A stretch of DNA of 64,000 nucleotides from the NCBI RefSeq assembly GCF_031143425.1, contig NC_090445.1:1582228444-1582292443 (forward strand), read 5' to 3'. Source of the DNA: Pleurodeles waltl. Taxonomy: Eukaryota > Chordata > Amphibia > Caudata > Salamandridae. The notes under the pieces were generated by a model. It was not told the DNA's origin and did no database searches. It worked only from the letters and a program-made list of their open reading frames with translations. A program made the position numbers and the translations under genes. Each line of letters begins with the position of its first letter. The first letter of the stretch is position 1. This document shows positions 12,771 to 25,386 of the stretch, in pieces.

Positions 12771-15352
12771 ACCAGGGAAAGGGCTGTACTTAGAGGGTGG
12801 AGCCACAGAAGGCAGAGCAATGCACTGACCAGGTCACATTTACATCAGAGTTTCCATTGGAAGGGTGTTTTTTTGTTTGGAGAAGAACCTCAATGGCCTT
12901 TGTCAAATCTTCATGAAAATTTTATCCACCTCAGCACATTTCTGGAAAGTTTTGGGGTGAGCCGTCAAGCAGGGGCTGAGAAAAAGTGAGGGGGATGGGG
13001 TCCAAAACATTGTTTCCCTTGTTTATTCCCATAGGAAATTTTGGAAAGTGATACAGAGGCCTGAATGGAGCTACATCAAATTTGGCATGAAGTTAAAACT
13101 TTACTCAGAAAGCATGATATTATTACTTGATGTAAATCAGTTCTGCCATTTTCAAGAAATGTACTTCTAAAAAGGTGTTCAGAGGGGCATGAAAGTGTTA
13201 AAACATAGGTATATCTGGACAGTTGGTCCCATAGGATTCCCACAGGACCAAAAAAAACAAGAGAGCAGTCTGATTGGCCGAGGGAGCTTTTTCTTGCCTC
13301 TGCCGCAACCTCAATAGAAATATTTTAGTCCCCACTACAGGACTCCATCCCCATGTCTTGAATTTGATTTAAGGAACAAACTTCCTGGGGTGAAGCCAGA
13401 GGGACCCCCAGAGGCCATAAAAATGAATACAAAAGTATTGTATCACAGGTACTGCGGTGCGCCAAAAGGACACAGCACAACTATTCTGTGAGGTACCGTA
13501 GTACTTCTGCAGGAGTAGTGATGCCACAACATGCATCTTCGCTTGGTACCAAGGAGGTGCTGCTTTTGAGCTGTACATTGGTACAATGAAAAAAATATGA
13601 ATATATATATATATAAATACTTGTGGGGAAGGGTCTGCGCGGTGTTGAACGCACTGGTGGATTTGGGCACAGTGCTTGGCAGCAGGTCAGGCTATGTGGC
13701 GAAGCACCCATTATGCACGACCAAAGGCTGTAGACACTGGGGGTGAGCTGCACATGGGTTGTTGGGTGCCCACAGGGATTTGGGCATAGGCCTAGCCACA
13801 TGCTAGGTGCTGGGCACAGCCAAAGACCATTCGCAATGAGGAGTTGGCTGCACGCAGAGGTTAGGCGTGTGGCCCGTTTTGCCACTGTCCTACATTTCTG
13901 CCCCTGCTCCCCCTTTCCTTCACTCTCATTTGTGTGTGTGCTTTTACTAGCCTCCCACCCCTCAATGTCCCTGGTATGTTGTGTTGCCATTGCCTTTGTG
14001 ATGCCACTATCCTCCATTGCTTTCCCTGACACTTGCTCCTCTGTCCTTGGGGTGGTGGGGAGGTAATTACATTTTATTTTGGTCTATTAGTAGTACCTCT
14101 GATACCGGTGTAAATGAGCGAAATAAGCATTTGCCCAGTACAGCGGTACCAATAAATTTCTCAAAAAGAGAGCTCAATTGAAGTTACATATATAATAGTA
14201 TGAAAAATGCGCATGCTGCTAATCATAACATACAACTTTTAGTGGTTTTCCACTTTTGAGCCAGAACCATAACTCAATTTAGTAATATTTTTTTTAACAA
14301 ATTCATGTTTTTAATGGCATAATTCATTTCTCATCTCTACTGTGCATGCGCATCGGCCCTACTCCACTAGTGGGCTTGCAGTTAACCTACAAGCCAACAG
14401 CTCATGTGTAGATGTCGAGTGGATGAATTTTGAGAGATGGCATCATTTTTACCAAATGCACCTCGCTAGCACCTGGTCCTGCGCCCACCTCTGTAGCTGT
14501 CCATCGGGAGTGGCCGACAGGGCAAATCTTCGGTACATTAAGATTAGGTAATATTATGTTTGCTTGTCTGCATGCTGACATGTTTTGCTGTAGAAAGATG
14601 CATAACTACTACTGAATGAGCGAGAGAATGCTGTCTATATGTTAGTCAGCCAGATCCTGAAATCGTTTAGGAATGGCAGGTGAGTATTTTGTAGTGGGCG
14701 AAGTTTATTTCAAAGCCTTGCAGCTTGCATTGAGAAAGTACATTGCCTACTCTGGGCTTTCTTTCTCTTGATATAACTGCCCAGTCAGTCTTTGTAAAGT
14801 GTAATGTTGTTGGGCTGTGGAAGTGAAATCTGATTCTTAACAACAATGGTTCACATTGATAAAGTGTTCAATGCACTATATATAGCTCTTCAGAGATTAT
14901 CCCTTCTTGTACCAGGAGACAAAGAAGTCTCTTTAAGGTTCGCTATGCTCTGTCTCTATCGCAGTCTGGTGGGAGAAGGGAAGTGAAGAGATGTGTAACC
15001 CTGTTGAAGGGACAGTCAGCAGAAATAGAGAGATGGAGGCCCTATTGAAGAGGTTTGCCTAGGAGCACAGGACTGAGGAAGGTGAGCTTTCCTCGTGAAG
15101 ACTTATAAATAGATAAGGAGCTTTGTTCAGGGCTGTAGAAAGAAGGAGGGAGGGAAATGGAGACTGGTTTGAGATGAAACATCAGAATGGAGGAAAACGT
15201 AGAGGAGATGATCCTTGTTCTGCAATTCGTAGAGGGTTATATGAAGTGGGTAGTCATGGTCAGTTGTGAAGAGGTTGCTCACTATTAACAAGCATGTGGT
15301 ACTCAGTCATGTAGGGATGAAGGTGAGGAGTGCATAGTGATGTAGGAAAGGG
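12771..15352. other. Unassigned DNA, no gene seen
   Basis: The interval holds AT-rich and mixed sequence with a short (TA)n run near 13600-13614. A 183-codon minus-strand frame at 13481-14032 and a 107-codon plus-strand frame over the same DNA are mutually antisense and have no recognisable domains. Confidence 0.45.
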
Positions 15353-16054
15353 CAGTGGTGGTTTCTCTTCGAGGGTGGGGGAGCGTCACCCTCCTGCCCC
15401 CTGTGAGACAAGCAGGAAGAAATAGAATGGCACTGAAAAGATTTCATTGCCATTTTATTTCTTCATACTGCAGCACGCACCAGCCCAGAGACATGCTGGG
15501 TGTGCCCTCTACTGTCACAAGCAGAGGTAGCAGAGGACTGTCTCTGCTTCCGGCAGCAGAGGGCTGAAGCAGTACTTGGACTGGATGATCCAAAGTGGGC
15601 ATGTCACTGACCGGCTGCTTTGCACCAGCCAAAGTGACATGCACACTTTGAAGCTCTCCACCTAGCTGTTTTAAGACAGCTGGGTGGAGACCAGGCACAG
15701 GCCTCCTGGGCCTGATGGAGGGTCCAGCCAGAACACTCCATCCAAGCCAGGCGCTTCTTTCATGCTAGCATGAGAGCAGCGTCTGGATTGGTTAGGGGAG
15801 CTCTTCCTCTGTTGGAAAGCACAAGCACAGGAGGAGGACGCGCAGCCCCTGGTTAAGTACCTTTTTTCTTTTTTAATGTGTGATGCATGTATGTGTAATG
15901 CATGTGTGTAATGAATGTAAATGTGAAAGTGTAGTGTTTGTGTTTTCGTTAGTGTCATTTGGGCTTTTGGTGGGAAAGGTGGTTTACTTCAGGGTTTTGG
16001 AGGGAGAGGGTGTTTTTTTCCGAAGTAGTGGGGCACTTCACTCGCCCCACCACT
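15353..16054. mobile_element. Probable hAT-like non-autonomous element
   Basis: The left end reads CAGTGGTGG and the right end reads CCACCACTT, giving a short CAGTGGTGG-type inverted terminus typical of hAT-like elements. The interior is non-coding and moderately GC-rich, with a TG-rich portion near 15880-15950. Flanks at 15345-15352 and 16055-16062 share only part of an expected 8-bp duplication, so either the boundaries or the class could be wrong. Confidence 0.4.
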
Positions 16055-17181
16055 TAAAAAGGGGTACAGAATGCCGCTGGGAAGGGATGATTCTTAGAAT
16101 ACGGAGGGGTGGGAATTTAGTAGACTAGGAGAGCAGGGGTGTAGTGCTCAGTTTTCGGGCGGTGCACAGTGTTACAGGGAGGGGTGTATGTTAATAGCAA
16201 AGTGAAGAGTTCATTGTTATAAGGAGCAAATGCTCTTTGATTGAGTGTTGAGCCATGCAGGGATGTAGGGTTAGAAGACCTGAAAACTGATTGGACGGCT
16301 GTGTTTTAATGAAATGACATATCGGTTCCCATTGGTACAGGGTGAAGAGGGAATGCTCAGTGGTCTACAGAGAAAAAGTGGAGTTGCTGCTTCTTGGATC
16401 CCTCCAGCTGATGCAGAAACACTGCAGCCTACATAGAGGACATTACCATTCAGGGGGTTGGGGAGGGGTTAAATGAAAACACAGCACGAAATGATATGAA
16501 GACTCTTAACGTCACCCCGTGTGGGTCCCAGCAGCTGCCATCAAAGGCTGGCTGCCAGCCCAGCGTGTGTTCTTCTTTATCACCAAGGACATCTTTAATT
16601 CATACTCAAAAATTCCTTTTATTGTTTTTATTTTACATGCCTCTCTGCAAAAAGGGACTATAAATTGCTGGTTTCTTCTGTTGGTATGCTAATGCATGAA
16701 ATATTTTGGAGGAATCTTGGAAGGACAGCCTGGCTCAGTTTGGACCTGGCGCCCAGCCTCGGAGACAGACTGTGTTAGATTCAGCGCCTCCTCTTTATGG
16801 AGAAACCTTTTATTCATTTTTATGATAATGATGATGATGATGGAGCTTGATTTGTTGCTTGTGAATAGATTATATTGTCGGCACCAGAAACAGCATTGTG
16901 GTATTTGGAGGATAGGTATAGCAAAAACAGCTATACTCCCAGCCCTACAGCCACCCACTCTTGAGGCAGTTAATATGGAAGGAGGGACCGCAGTAGTGTC
17001 TGTCTTCACCCTTCACCTACCCTTTGGAGCTGGTGTATAGTGAAGGAGATATCCCAGTCCAAGGAGAGTGCCCAGTAACTGGGTCAATCGACCCTATAAA
17101 TGCAGACTCCCTGAAAGGAGAGAGGAGCCACTGGGAACTGTCTTCACCCCGTATTTGTGGTACACATCAAAGGGAGGAAGC
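16055..17181. other. Unassigned, largely repeat-free looking DNA
   Basis: No terminal repeats, microsatellites or recognisable coding segments stand out except a short ATG/ATA trinucleotide run at about 16828-16850. The open frames at 16689-17040 are antisense to each other. Confidence 0.4.
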
Positions 17182-17976
17182 CAGTGGCGGCCCGTCCTTT
17201 AGGGCGGAGGGGCCACGCCCCTCCACCTTTTGCCCCCCATGAAGAGTGTCTGTAAGGCTGAACAAAGGTCAGCCTGACAGACACTCTTCATGTTCAGGTC
17301 AGGCAGCCAGGAGCAGACATGCGCGATTTGCGCAGACTCCTGGCTGCCTGAGCTGAACTTTACTGGGCTGAGGAGATCACAGCTCCTATGGGCGTGACCT
17401 CCTCGACCCAGCAAAGGTGCCTCGAGGCCCTCCCCTGGGTGATGAGGAAAGCGTCACCAATTGAGACTCTCCCTGGGCGCTTCAGTTTAAGCCCTGAAGT
17501 GCCCAGGGCGAGTGTCAATCAGTGACACTTCCTCACAGAGTGGGGTGGGGTCAGCAGTCTCACTGACCCCATCCCACTCTGTGATGAGGCTGGGACTGCT
17601 GCCTTCCCTCATTGGCTGAGTTAAGGTCTGCCAATGAGGGAAGGCAGCAGTCCCAACCCTCCTGGGACCTGGAGGCCGAAGGTAAGTGTGTGTGTGTGTG
17701 TGTGTATGTGTGTGATGTTTCAAATTGAATGTTTGGTGCGTGCATGCATGTTTGTATGGTATGAATGTTGTTAATGGATGTGCGTGCGTGTGTGAAAGAA
17801 TGAGTGTGTGTGATGTTTTAAAATGAATGTTTGGTGCGTGCTTGCATGTTTGAATGGTATGAGTGTTGTTAATGGATGTGCGTGCGTGCGTGTCTGTGTG
17901 TGAAAGAATGAGTGTGTGTGTGTGTGTGTGTGTGCCCCGCCTGCCCCCTCCCTCCTAAAGCTGCCGCCCGCCACTG
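17182..17976. mobile_element. hAT-like non-autonomous element with TG-rich interior
   Basis: The left end starts CAGTGGCGGCCCGTCCTTTA and the right end, inverted, starts CAGTGGCGGGCGGCAGCTTTA, giving inverted termini of about 20-25 nt. The flanking octamers GAGGAAGC and AAGGAACG are similar but not identical, consistent with an aged 8-bp target duplication. Inside are internal inverted repeats (for example around 17224-17295 and 17585-17655), two TG microsatellites and a tandem duplication with a period near 98 bp. No transposase is encoded. Confidence 0.7.
17685..17934. repeat. TG microsatellites and ~98-bp tandem duplication
   Basis: TG runs occur at about 17687-17714 and 17910-17934. Between them a unit containing GAATGTTTGGTGCGTGC occurs twice, at about 17727 and 17825, followed in both copies by similar GTTGTTAATGGATGTGCGTG strings. 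Confidence 0.85.
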
Positions 17977-18795
17977 AAGGAACGCTGAAGAGAGCTAGAC
18001 ATCCAAGAAATTAGGTCAGCTCCTCGCTATGAGGGATACACTTGGAAGAAAGACTCAGTAACTGTGGTCAGTCACCTTCCTCAAAACAATTACTCCCTGA
18101 ATGGGGTGGGATGGGGTGGTATTTGTATTTTAAAAATGAGAGAATTTCACTCATTCACCTTCCTTGAGAGAAGTATACCTCCAAGGGGAATGTTTGAAAT
18201 GAGCATCTGAACAAGGGTACATCCACAACACTGACATCCAACATTGACTCACTGTTTGCAGAGTTGTAGCATTTAATTGGAAGAACCATAAACCTATTCC
18301 ATGCAGGGGTAAACTCGGCTATGGATGGTACCACACAGAAGAGAACTCTCACCTTCCGTAAACGTAATATCCCTTCCACAATCAACAGTGTCAAAATCAA
18401 CAATACTAAGGTCATATCTAACATTTTACTACATGGTCTTTAAGGGCTGATGGTGGTTGTAAAATGTTGTGGGATGGGGATCCTCAACCTTGAGAGAGAA
18501 TGTCAGTATTTAGAACAGTATTCAGATGGTTTTCAAGGGATGAGTGGTCCATAGGTTCTGGACTCGGGATATAAATGTATATTGAGGAAAACAGTATTTC
18601 AGAAACTGTAGTTCATCTTCACTTATAGTATAGTTGCCTTTTATCAATGATGTGGTTGCTTTTTCGAACGTTGTTCCTCTTCCATGAGTCGGAAAGTTGT
18701 AATAAAGAAATGTTTCTGTATATTCCTTCCTGATTCCTCTGGCTGTGTCCATGGGGCAATTGTCATTTTTCACAGTCTAGTTAGGGAGTCAAAAT
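17977..18795. other. Unassigned DNA, no gene seen
   Basis: Two minus-strand frames of 83-89 codons are present without recognisable domains. No terminal repeats were identified. Confidence 0.4.
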
Positions 18796-19345
18796 TTGCC
18801 CCCAGGATGTCGGTGTTCAATAAAACACACATGGTGATGGAAGGAATGCTTACAGTTTGTCTAACCACTTGTAATCTCTTGGGGCAGCATCCCAAACCAT
18901 CATTCTTTTGCTCACCATCCCACCTCAGTTTGGATCCAGACATGTGCAAGTTAGTCTTGACCATGTTCCTCATGGGAAGAGTCCAGCTCGAACTGCCCGG
19001 CGAATCCTCCACAACGGGAACACTAGCAACCCAGGACCAGTTTTGCCCTAGTTATGGGCTCATCAGCCAGGTATATCATGGTTCCAGTGACACAGCGAGC
19101 ATGGGACCCATGCCTGGGCATACCCATGTCACTGAGGGCAGTACATGAAACACACACACAAGGTGATGGGAGGAATGCTTGCAGTTTGTCTAACCACTGG
19201 CAATCACTTGGGGTAGCATCCCAGCTCATCGTTCTTTGCTCACCATGCCACCTCAGTATGGACCCAGCAGATCTGTCTTGGTCCTGCTCCTCAGTCGAAC
19301 AGTCCAGCCCGAACTGCCAAGCCCAGTCTCACTAGACCAGTCTCA
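18796..19345 (-). repeat. Satellite-2-like tandem repeat, locus 1 (~329-bp period)
   Basis: GGAATGCTTRCAGTTTGTCTAACCACT occurs at about 18843 and again at about 19172, a period of 329 bp. The following sequence (CATCCC, TTTGCTCACCAT, CCACCTCAGT) is shared by both units. A partial unit precedes 18840 and the last unit breaks off near 19345. The same monomer is found at 45965-46448. Notophthalmus satellite 2 has a 330-bp monomer whose transcripts self-cleave through a hammerhead. The length match and the hammerhead core on the minus strand make this the best identification. Confidence 0.75.
19029..19072 (-). ncRNA. Hammerhead ribozyme remnant, satellite-2 type, locus 1
   Basis: On the minus strand the parts appear in the correct order. 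Stem I 5' strand is ACCUGG (19072-19067) and the core CUGAUGA is at 19066-19060. Stem II is GCCC (19059-19056), a 7-nt loop, then GGGC (19048-19045). Next comes AAAA where GAAA is required (19044-19041). A minimal stem III, C-UG-G (19040-19037), leads to UC and the expected cleavage point between 19035 and 19034. CUGGGU (19034-19029) can re-pair with stem I. A 2-bp stem III with a 2-nt loop is the known peculiarity of the newt ribozyme. The G-to-A change in GAAA removes a residue important for catalysis, so this copy is probably inactive. Confidence 0.72.
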
Positions 19346-22049
19346 GTAACTAAGATGTTTCTGCAGTGAGAAAGTCTTTTTAGACTCATTCTACTATTAT
19401 TCTCTAAAATCCAGGTGAGTGTGGTTGGAGGTGATGTCGGAGCTGGGATCCATAAATTAGAATCAACGTTTTGTCTTCTTCTGCACATGGAAATAGATAA
19501 GCATTTACTTGTGGAATGGGGAAAAAGAAAAGTGAACATTACATTACCAGTGTGAGATATTCAGAACATTGTTTTAAATATTCTTATGAAAAGTTCTTCC
19601 TCTCCATTGATTTAAGGCTGTCTTGGGGTGATCTTCATGTTCATTATGACCAGGCATGAAAAGTGGTCAGACGTTTCCCTCATAACACGAGTAGCTATAT
19701 ATGTTTTCAAACTTCAACAGGAATTTTGATGTTAAGATTTTGACTTCTGGATATTCATGAAGCTGTCAATGACAACTAGCATATGTTTTTATCTGGAAGA
19801 CTTCAAAAACTGAGCGTGAGCCGAAAAGTTGGAAAGAATGTACTTTATGGTGAGTTAAGGAGGTGTTTCATTCGGAGCTGCTGATGCATCCCTTGATTGG
19901 TTCATTTTTTTGTCCAAGTGCAGGAACCAGGCCTTGCCACGGATCCTGTTTTTTTGGTTCTTAAAAATATTCCCTGATTCCCAGAATGGGTTAGTTAAGG
20001 TGCTCTCTCAAAACAGAAGGAGACAGTTGGGGCTTTTCACTAATGTAAGCAACACTTGTGATTAATTCAGACGTGGAACATTTTTCTTACACTTTTGGAC
20101 AACTTTACTTTTTTGACTCTTCAAAAAAATCTGAGTCTAAAATTACTGAAATTTTTAGACATACAAGTCTCCACAGCCTGAAAAGTGGGAGGGGGACACA
20201 TTTACGAGTGTAGGGTGCTAGTAAAAAGGTAGTAAGTCTACCACCACATGGGGCCAGCCCTTGGTACTGCAACAACCTCCCACAGAAAATAATGCAGGCA
20301 GGGATTTGAATGTAAACCTCATAGGAGCAATGTTGTTTTAAAATAAATTATTTAAAATAGTTAACATATTAATGTAACATTTTATTAGAATATAATTGTG
20401 TTACTTGTATTTAATTCTAGGGCTAATGATATGTGGTGAACCTGTCTGATGGAATCTCTCACGCTGTAAATTCGGTTTAAATTGAATTATGAGCTGCAAT
20501 CTGAAGTGCCGTCTTTTAAAATGAGGTCAGCCATGGTAAGGGGCTGTGGGTAGCTTGAAGGGGACAAAATATGGTGAGTTTGTACATACTGTACATGTTG
20601 CACGTGTGATTTATGGTGAGAATTGACCTTATCAGCAGTGATGTAGGGTGACAGAAATCCATTTGGTATCTCCTGTGTCAGCATGGTATCCAAGGACAAA
20701 ATCCCGGGTCCGTGGAACTGGACCAGGCTTCTGTTAAAGGAAGAGTTAAGACAGGTGTCCCTTTTGGAATATAGGGGCAGTCCTTTCCCCTTCTTGCTTC
20801 ATTCTTTATCCAGACCTGTTAGCCACAACAGACTGTGAGGTAGCTAAGGGAGGAAGCCACTTTCTCTTTTGTGTTTATGTTTCAAGTTACTTTGACAGGG
20901 AATTCACAGCATCACCATTCTTGTGCTAGGCATGGTGTCAGCATCCTAAAAGAAAACCCTCAGGGCAAAATAGTGCCGCATTAGCGATTGGGATTGACAG
21001 AAAATGACATGTTGTTTGTTGTGGCACCCCAGCAGGGCAGGGGCATCACAACAAGTTTTTAGAAGTGTTCTGAAATCATCAGGATCACAATGCCAATGAG
21101 TTTCTGGCACTTCTGAAAATAGTCTCAGCTCCAAGGGTTAATTTCAAGGGTATACCAATAGAGTACTAGGATTGTCGCTTTGCAGTATGAGTGGGACACT
21201 CAGACAAAATCTGGCAACAGCCCTTTTTTGGGGGTCATTCAAACGACCTGATAGCCCTAAATGTAATGGAAATCAATTAAACATTGTGCGATTTGTGTAT
21301 ATTCTTTTGGCTGAGTGTACTTTTACTCCAGCTGAGTTTCAAACGGATTGTTCCGAGTGAAAACTTCTGATAAATAACAAGACAGGAGGGTACACTGTTG
21401 GTAGACACTGTTAATGCTGCTCACTGCTGATGGCTGCTATTGGATCATTATTCTACATTTCCTCTGAGCCGAAGTTGACATAGGTTTGATGTACACGATG
21501 TGAAATTTTCAGCAGGAGAAACTCAGTGTGATCTTCAGCATGGGACTGTAGCAGCCCTGTGTATTATGATGCACATCAGATAGCTCGCTACAGAAGTCCC
21601 AGTGACCACAGACACATCTCTTTCAAGAGGGCTTTGCGAGGGGATGAAGGATGAGTTGGAAAATCGGAGTCATTAAGGCAGCATGGCTTGTTTGATTGTA
21701 TTGTTTTTTGAGTATGGGAAAGGGGAGTAAAAGGCAGAAAGGACGAAGTGTGTTGGTTAGCCTTTCACAGGTTCAGAGGCAGAGATAAATGATCTAGATA
21801 GTTCCTGAACGTTTTTCTGAAAATGTCATAAAGTAGGAAGTACTAGGGATTGGTCTGGTTGCCATGTTATGTACTATACTGCGTCAACAGGGAACACATG
21901 TGACATTATTCCACCACGTCCTGTGAGACCAGATCAGTCTTTACAAGGCATTGCTGTTGCTTGCAAGTTCCTGTATTGCAGGTTTCTGGAGCTTCCCTGG
22001 TGTGTGCTCTGAGGGCCTCTAGACTGAGAAGACAACAGCTGGCCACAGT
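19346..22049. other. Unassigned AT-rich DNA, no gene seen
   Basis: No recognisable coding sequence or repeat boundary was found. Frames are shorter than 85 codons and overlap on both strands. Confidence 0.45.
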
Positions 22050-22218
22050 CAGGGGGGTAAGGAACCTTGATGGCCCATCCTGCAAAGTGCAAAGAGGGGT
22101 CCCTCTCCAGACTCACTCCGGAGTTCTCGGGCCAGGGTACTGCACTGAGGCCCCCACTGGAGCTCGAAGTACCCCCCCGCGCGCCATAGGGGCTGCAGTG
22201 GCCTTTGTTATGTCACTC
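22050..22218. mobile_element. Short hAT-like MITE, older copy
   Basis: This 169-bp stretch is related to the 166-bp element at 27763-27928: both contain CCTGCAAAG, a GGCCAGGGT block, TGC(A/T)CTGAGG or a near variant, and CCTTTGTTA near the right end. The flanking octamers GCCACAGT (22042-22049) and TCTACAGT (22219-22226) agree at six of eight positions, as expected for an aged hAT target duplication. The ends themselves have drifted from CAGTG...CACTG. Confidence 0.6.
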
Positions 22219-23868
22219 TCTACAGTAACGATCCAAACACAATTTATATGTGTGATATTTGGAACATAAACAATTTTTCCTTGATCCTAACATTATATCA
22301 TATACACATTTGAATTCTAGAATCCCTTCACTTTGTGCAACAAAATTCACATAGACTGTGTGATCTTACCCATTGTCTTGAGTCCAACTTTTTGTCAACG
22401 GACGTTTTGTGCTCCCTGGGCATCTATTAAAATGGTAGTGGTGAGGAGACGGATTTCGGTTTGTAGATTAAGGTGGTACACGTGGCAGACAGACTGCCAG
22501 TCATTGCACATTGGTCATATATTCTCATGTGTTAATGAAACAGAAACAACATAGTTTTCCATCTTAGTATGAATATGATCGGGTAATTGAAATATAGCCT
22601 AGAGCTGTGGTACCGTTTTGTTATTTTTTATTTGCAGTGGAAAAAGATGTTTCAAAAGGAAATTATTTGAAAGGAGATGTGCGTAGTAGTTAAATTGTAA
22701 CTTCGCACCACTTCACTCTCCAGATGTTGCTTCAATGTCATTTGTACCCGCAGATGGATTAAATATTAACCCTTGCATCAGCCACAAGGGTTCTTCAAAG
22801 CCACATGGGATTTTGCTAGGGAGGGCCTGGATGAAGCAAGATGTGCCATGGGATTGGGTCTCCTACAGGACAGTCTGCCAAGACCCAGCAGTCCTCCTGC
22901 CGTTCCTTACGACGTCGAACAGTTCTGGCTTGAGGACCTGCAATTGCACTGTTCCCGCTACTGCATGCCCGAACAGAATAACAAGCATTTGCAATGCAAT
23001 GGGTCTCGCATTTGCTCGAATTAGAGCTCTTAGAGTTGTAAATTCCTAACTGGACTTTTCTTGTCACATAAATTGAAAGTGTAAAGTAAAACGGTTGACA
23101 TAAGTGAGCCAATTCAAAGTGCCGCCATGAGGACAAAAGTAATGCATTTACCAATGAAAAGAAAGGACTTTTGAAAGGCAAGTCCACAAACGAGTGATAG
23201 TGATGTGCGTCTTGTGGGCATGGTTAAAAGCCCAGAAACATACCAACACGTCAGAAAAGCAGCGCTTGCACGCTGCTATGCTCGACCTAAAAAGGAGAAA
23301 TGCATGTGCAAAAATAGAATTCCTTGCCTGGTGCAGCATGAAATGCGAGGAACAAGAAATTCTTATTCCTTTCAACACTGCCAGGGTGTGGACAATGTAA
23401 TTTCCTTAGTAGTAATTGTTATTGGGTATTTACAATGGCTGACACCTGACAGTGTTCTTCAAAGCAACTTTCAAAGAAGGTGAGCTTCTGGGTGACACCT
23501 GCAGCAAGAGTGCAAGAAGGGCTTTGTGTGCAGGCGAGGCACACACACTTCCATGATGGAGAAGCTGCTTTGAACTGCACTGTCAGGGATCTGTGCAATG
23601 TGGTCACGTTAAGGCACTTAGGGAAATACATCACCTTATTGTAATATATTGCCCGGCCTCTCACAGTACTTCTAAAAGCAACTAAGCTTTCAGGTTTAAT
23701 TTCTACCCAAGAGCAACGAATAAGACCGATTCTGCTTCATGGGCAAAAACACCAAAACAGGAGGAATTCCCATGATGCACTAGTCTCGAAGGAATTTCAC
23801 CCACATCTATCTGAAGATACATACAGTGAATGACTAAAAGAGACTCAAAACCTCATTTAGAGAACTAA
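22219..23868. other. Unassigned DNA; small tandem duplication at its right end
   Basis: No gene is supported. At the right end GAGACTCAAAACCTCAT (about 23840-23856) recurs beyond the next MITE at about 24382-24398. If the MITE is removed, the two strings form an imperfect tandem repeat of roughly 45 bp. Confidence 0.5.
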
Positions 23869-24365
23869 GGGCCAGATGTATCATTTATACCAATAGCAAT
23901 TACCAAATTGCGATATTTTGCGAATCACAATTAAGTAATCACTATTGGAATGTATGAAACTCCAGGAGATTCAATCAGCGATTCGCAAGGGCTCGCAAAT
24001 GGACCTACCTCATTAATATTCATGAGGTTGCTCGCAATTTGCAAGCCATTGCGAATGGCTACAATCACAGAGATGGTGGCCTGCTGGGCTCAGCAGACCA
24101 CCATGTCTTTTCATTTTTTAAGAGTAGGCAGTGGTCCGTGGTCCGGTCACAAAGCAATCCTACATACCTCTGCGATTCGGTATTAAGAAGGGACGACCTT
24201 GACACGCCCCTTCCGAATCGGATGTAGTCGCAAATCCAATGTGTGATTCGGTAACAAGTTACTGAATCGCAAATTGGATTTGATACATACCAAAATGCAT
24301 TATTGCAATCGCAAACTGCCCATTGGGCCGGGTGTGATCGCAAAAATGTTTGATACATCTGGCCC
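23869..24365. mobile_element. PIF/Harbinger-like MITE with TAA duplication
   Basis: The element starts GGGCCAGATGTATCA and ends TGATACATCTGGCCC, an exact 15-bp inverted terminus. TAA lies on each side (23866-23868 and 24366-24368). The 497-bp interior has several short inverted segments built on TTCGCAA/TTGCGAA-like motifs and no coding sequence. The terminal GGGCC and TWA duplication point to PIF/Harbinger. Confidence 0.9.
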
Positions 24366-24368
24366 TAA

Positions 24369-25386
24369 CTGTGCTGAACGAGACTCAAAACCTCATGTGA
24401 AGAACAGTGCTAAGTTTTGGGACGAGTGACTAAGGCTGGAGTAAAATAATCAGAAATAGCATCTAATAGGTCCGCTCTTTTCTGATACCTATCAACTACC
24501 CTTTCTTCTGCAACATACATTTTCACCTTTGCTTATATCGACTTTATATCACGGTTTTCCGGAGCTCATTGTATAATGATCACCGTCTAACAAATACAAT
24601 TAAAGACATAAAAAAACGTTTTTTTTTAGAATAATCCCACATTCCTATATTCATCACTTAAATTAATCCATTATAGTGCTCAGATATTTTTTCAGATTGA
24701 AGGTCTATGGGCCACTACCTTGGAGATAGACATGGGTGAAATGGATACAAAGAGTTTTGGATTAGAAACTAAGATAACCAGGTGGCAGAAGTGAGTATGA
24801 GCCATGAAAAGAAGTGAAAGATGGGCTGATTTATAGACATGCCAGTTTGGTAAAGTACCTCGCCTCGAGGACAGCCGGCCCTAGATTATATGCCCGCCTG
24901 CCTGGCAGGGGTCTCTGTGCTGGTGCAGCCGATGCACTTTCTGCACAGCTGAATGCAAGAGGGCTGCAATGTTGATGCTGCCTACACATTAATTTTTCTC
25001 TCTCTCTCCAACAAACCGCAAAAGTGGCGCATTGCTGCTGAGGCAGAAAACAATATCTCCTACACGCGTGACGTTTTCTCCCTGTCCAGATCTATATTTT
25101 GCTCTTCTTATGCCTGACACCGCCGTAATTTATATGCAGGGCCACTGAAATTATATGGAAAGGGGGCATCAAATTATGCGGCAGAGTTGAATAAATTATG
25201 CGCCAATAAAAGGCAAATTATGCGGGGTAATGCAGCAGATTTTTCAGAATTACCTCATTATTTAATCATTATTAGGAATTATTATGCAGAAAATCCATAA
25301 TTCTTCAAAAAAAGCTGTTGACTCAGAACCGCATAATTCTGCTTATATGGTGGTCCCGGGCAGAAGAAATGCCAGCCGTTCTGTTC
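24369..25386. other. Unassigned DNA with repeated AATTATGCGG motifs
   Basis: Variants of AAATTATGCG recur around 25165-25220 and GCATAATTC-type strings follow to 25340, suggesting the remains of an AT-rich non-autonomous element. No end sequences or duplications could be fixed. Confidence 0.35.
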
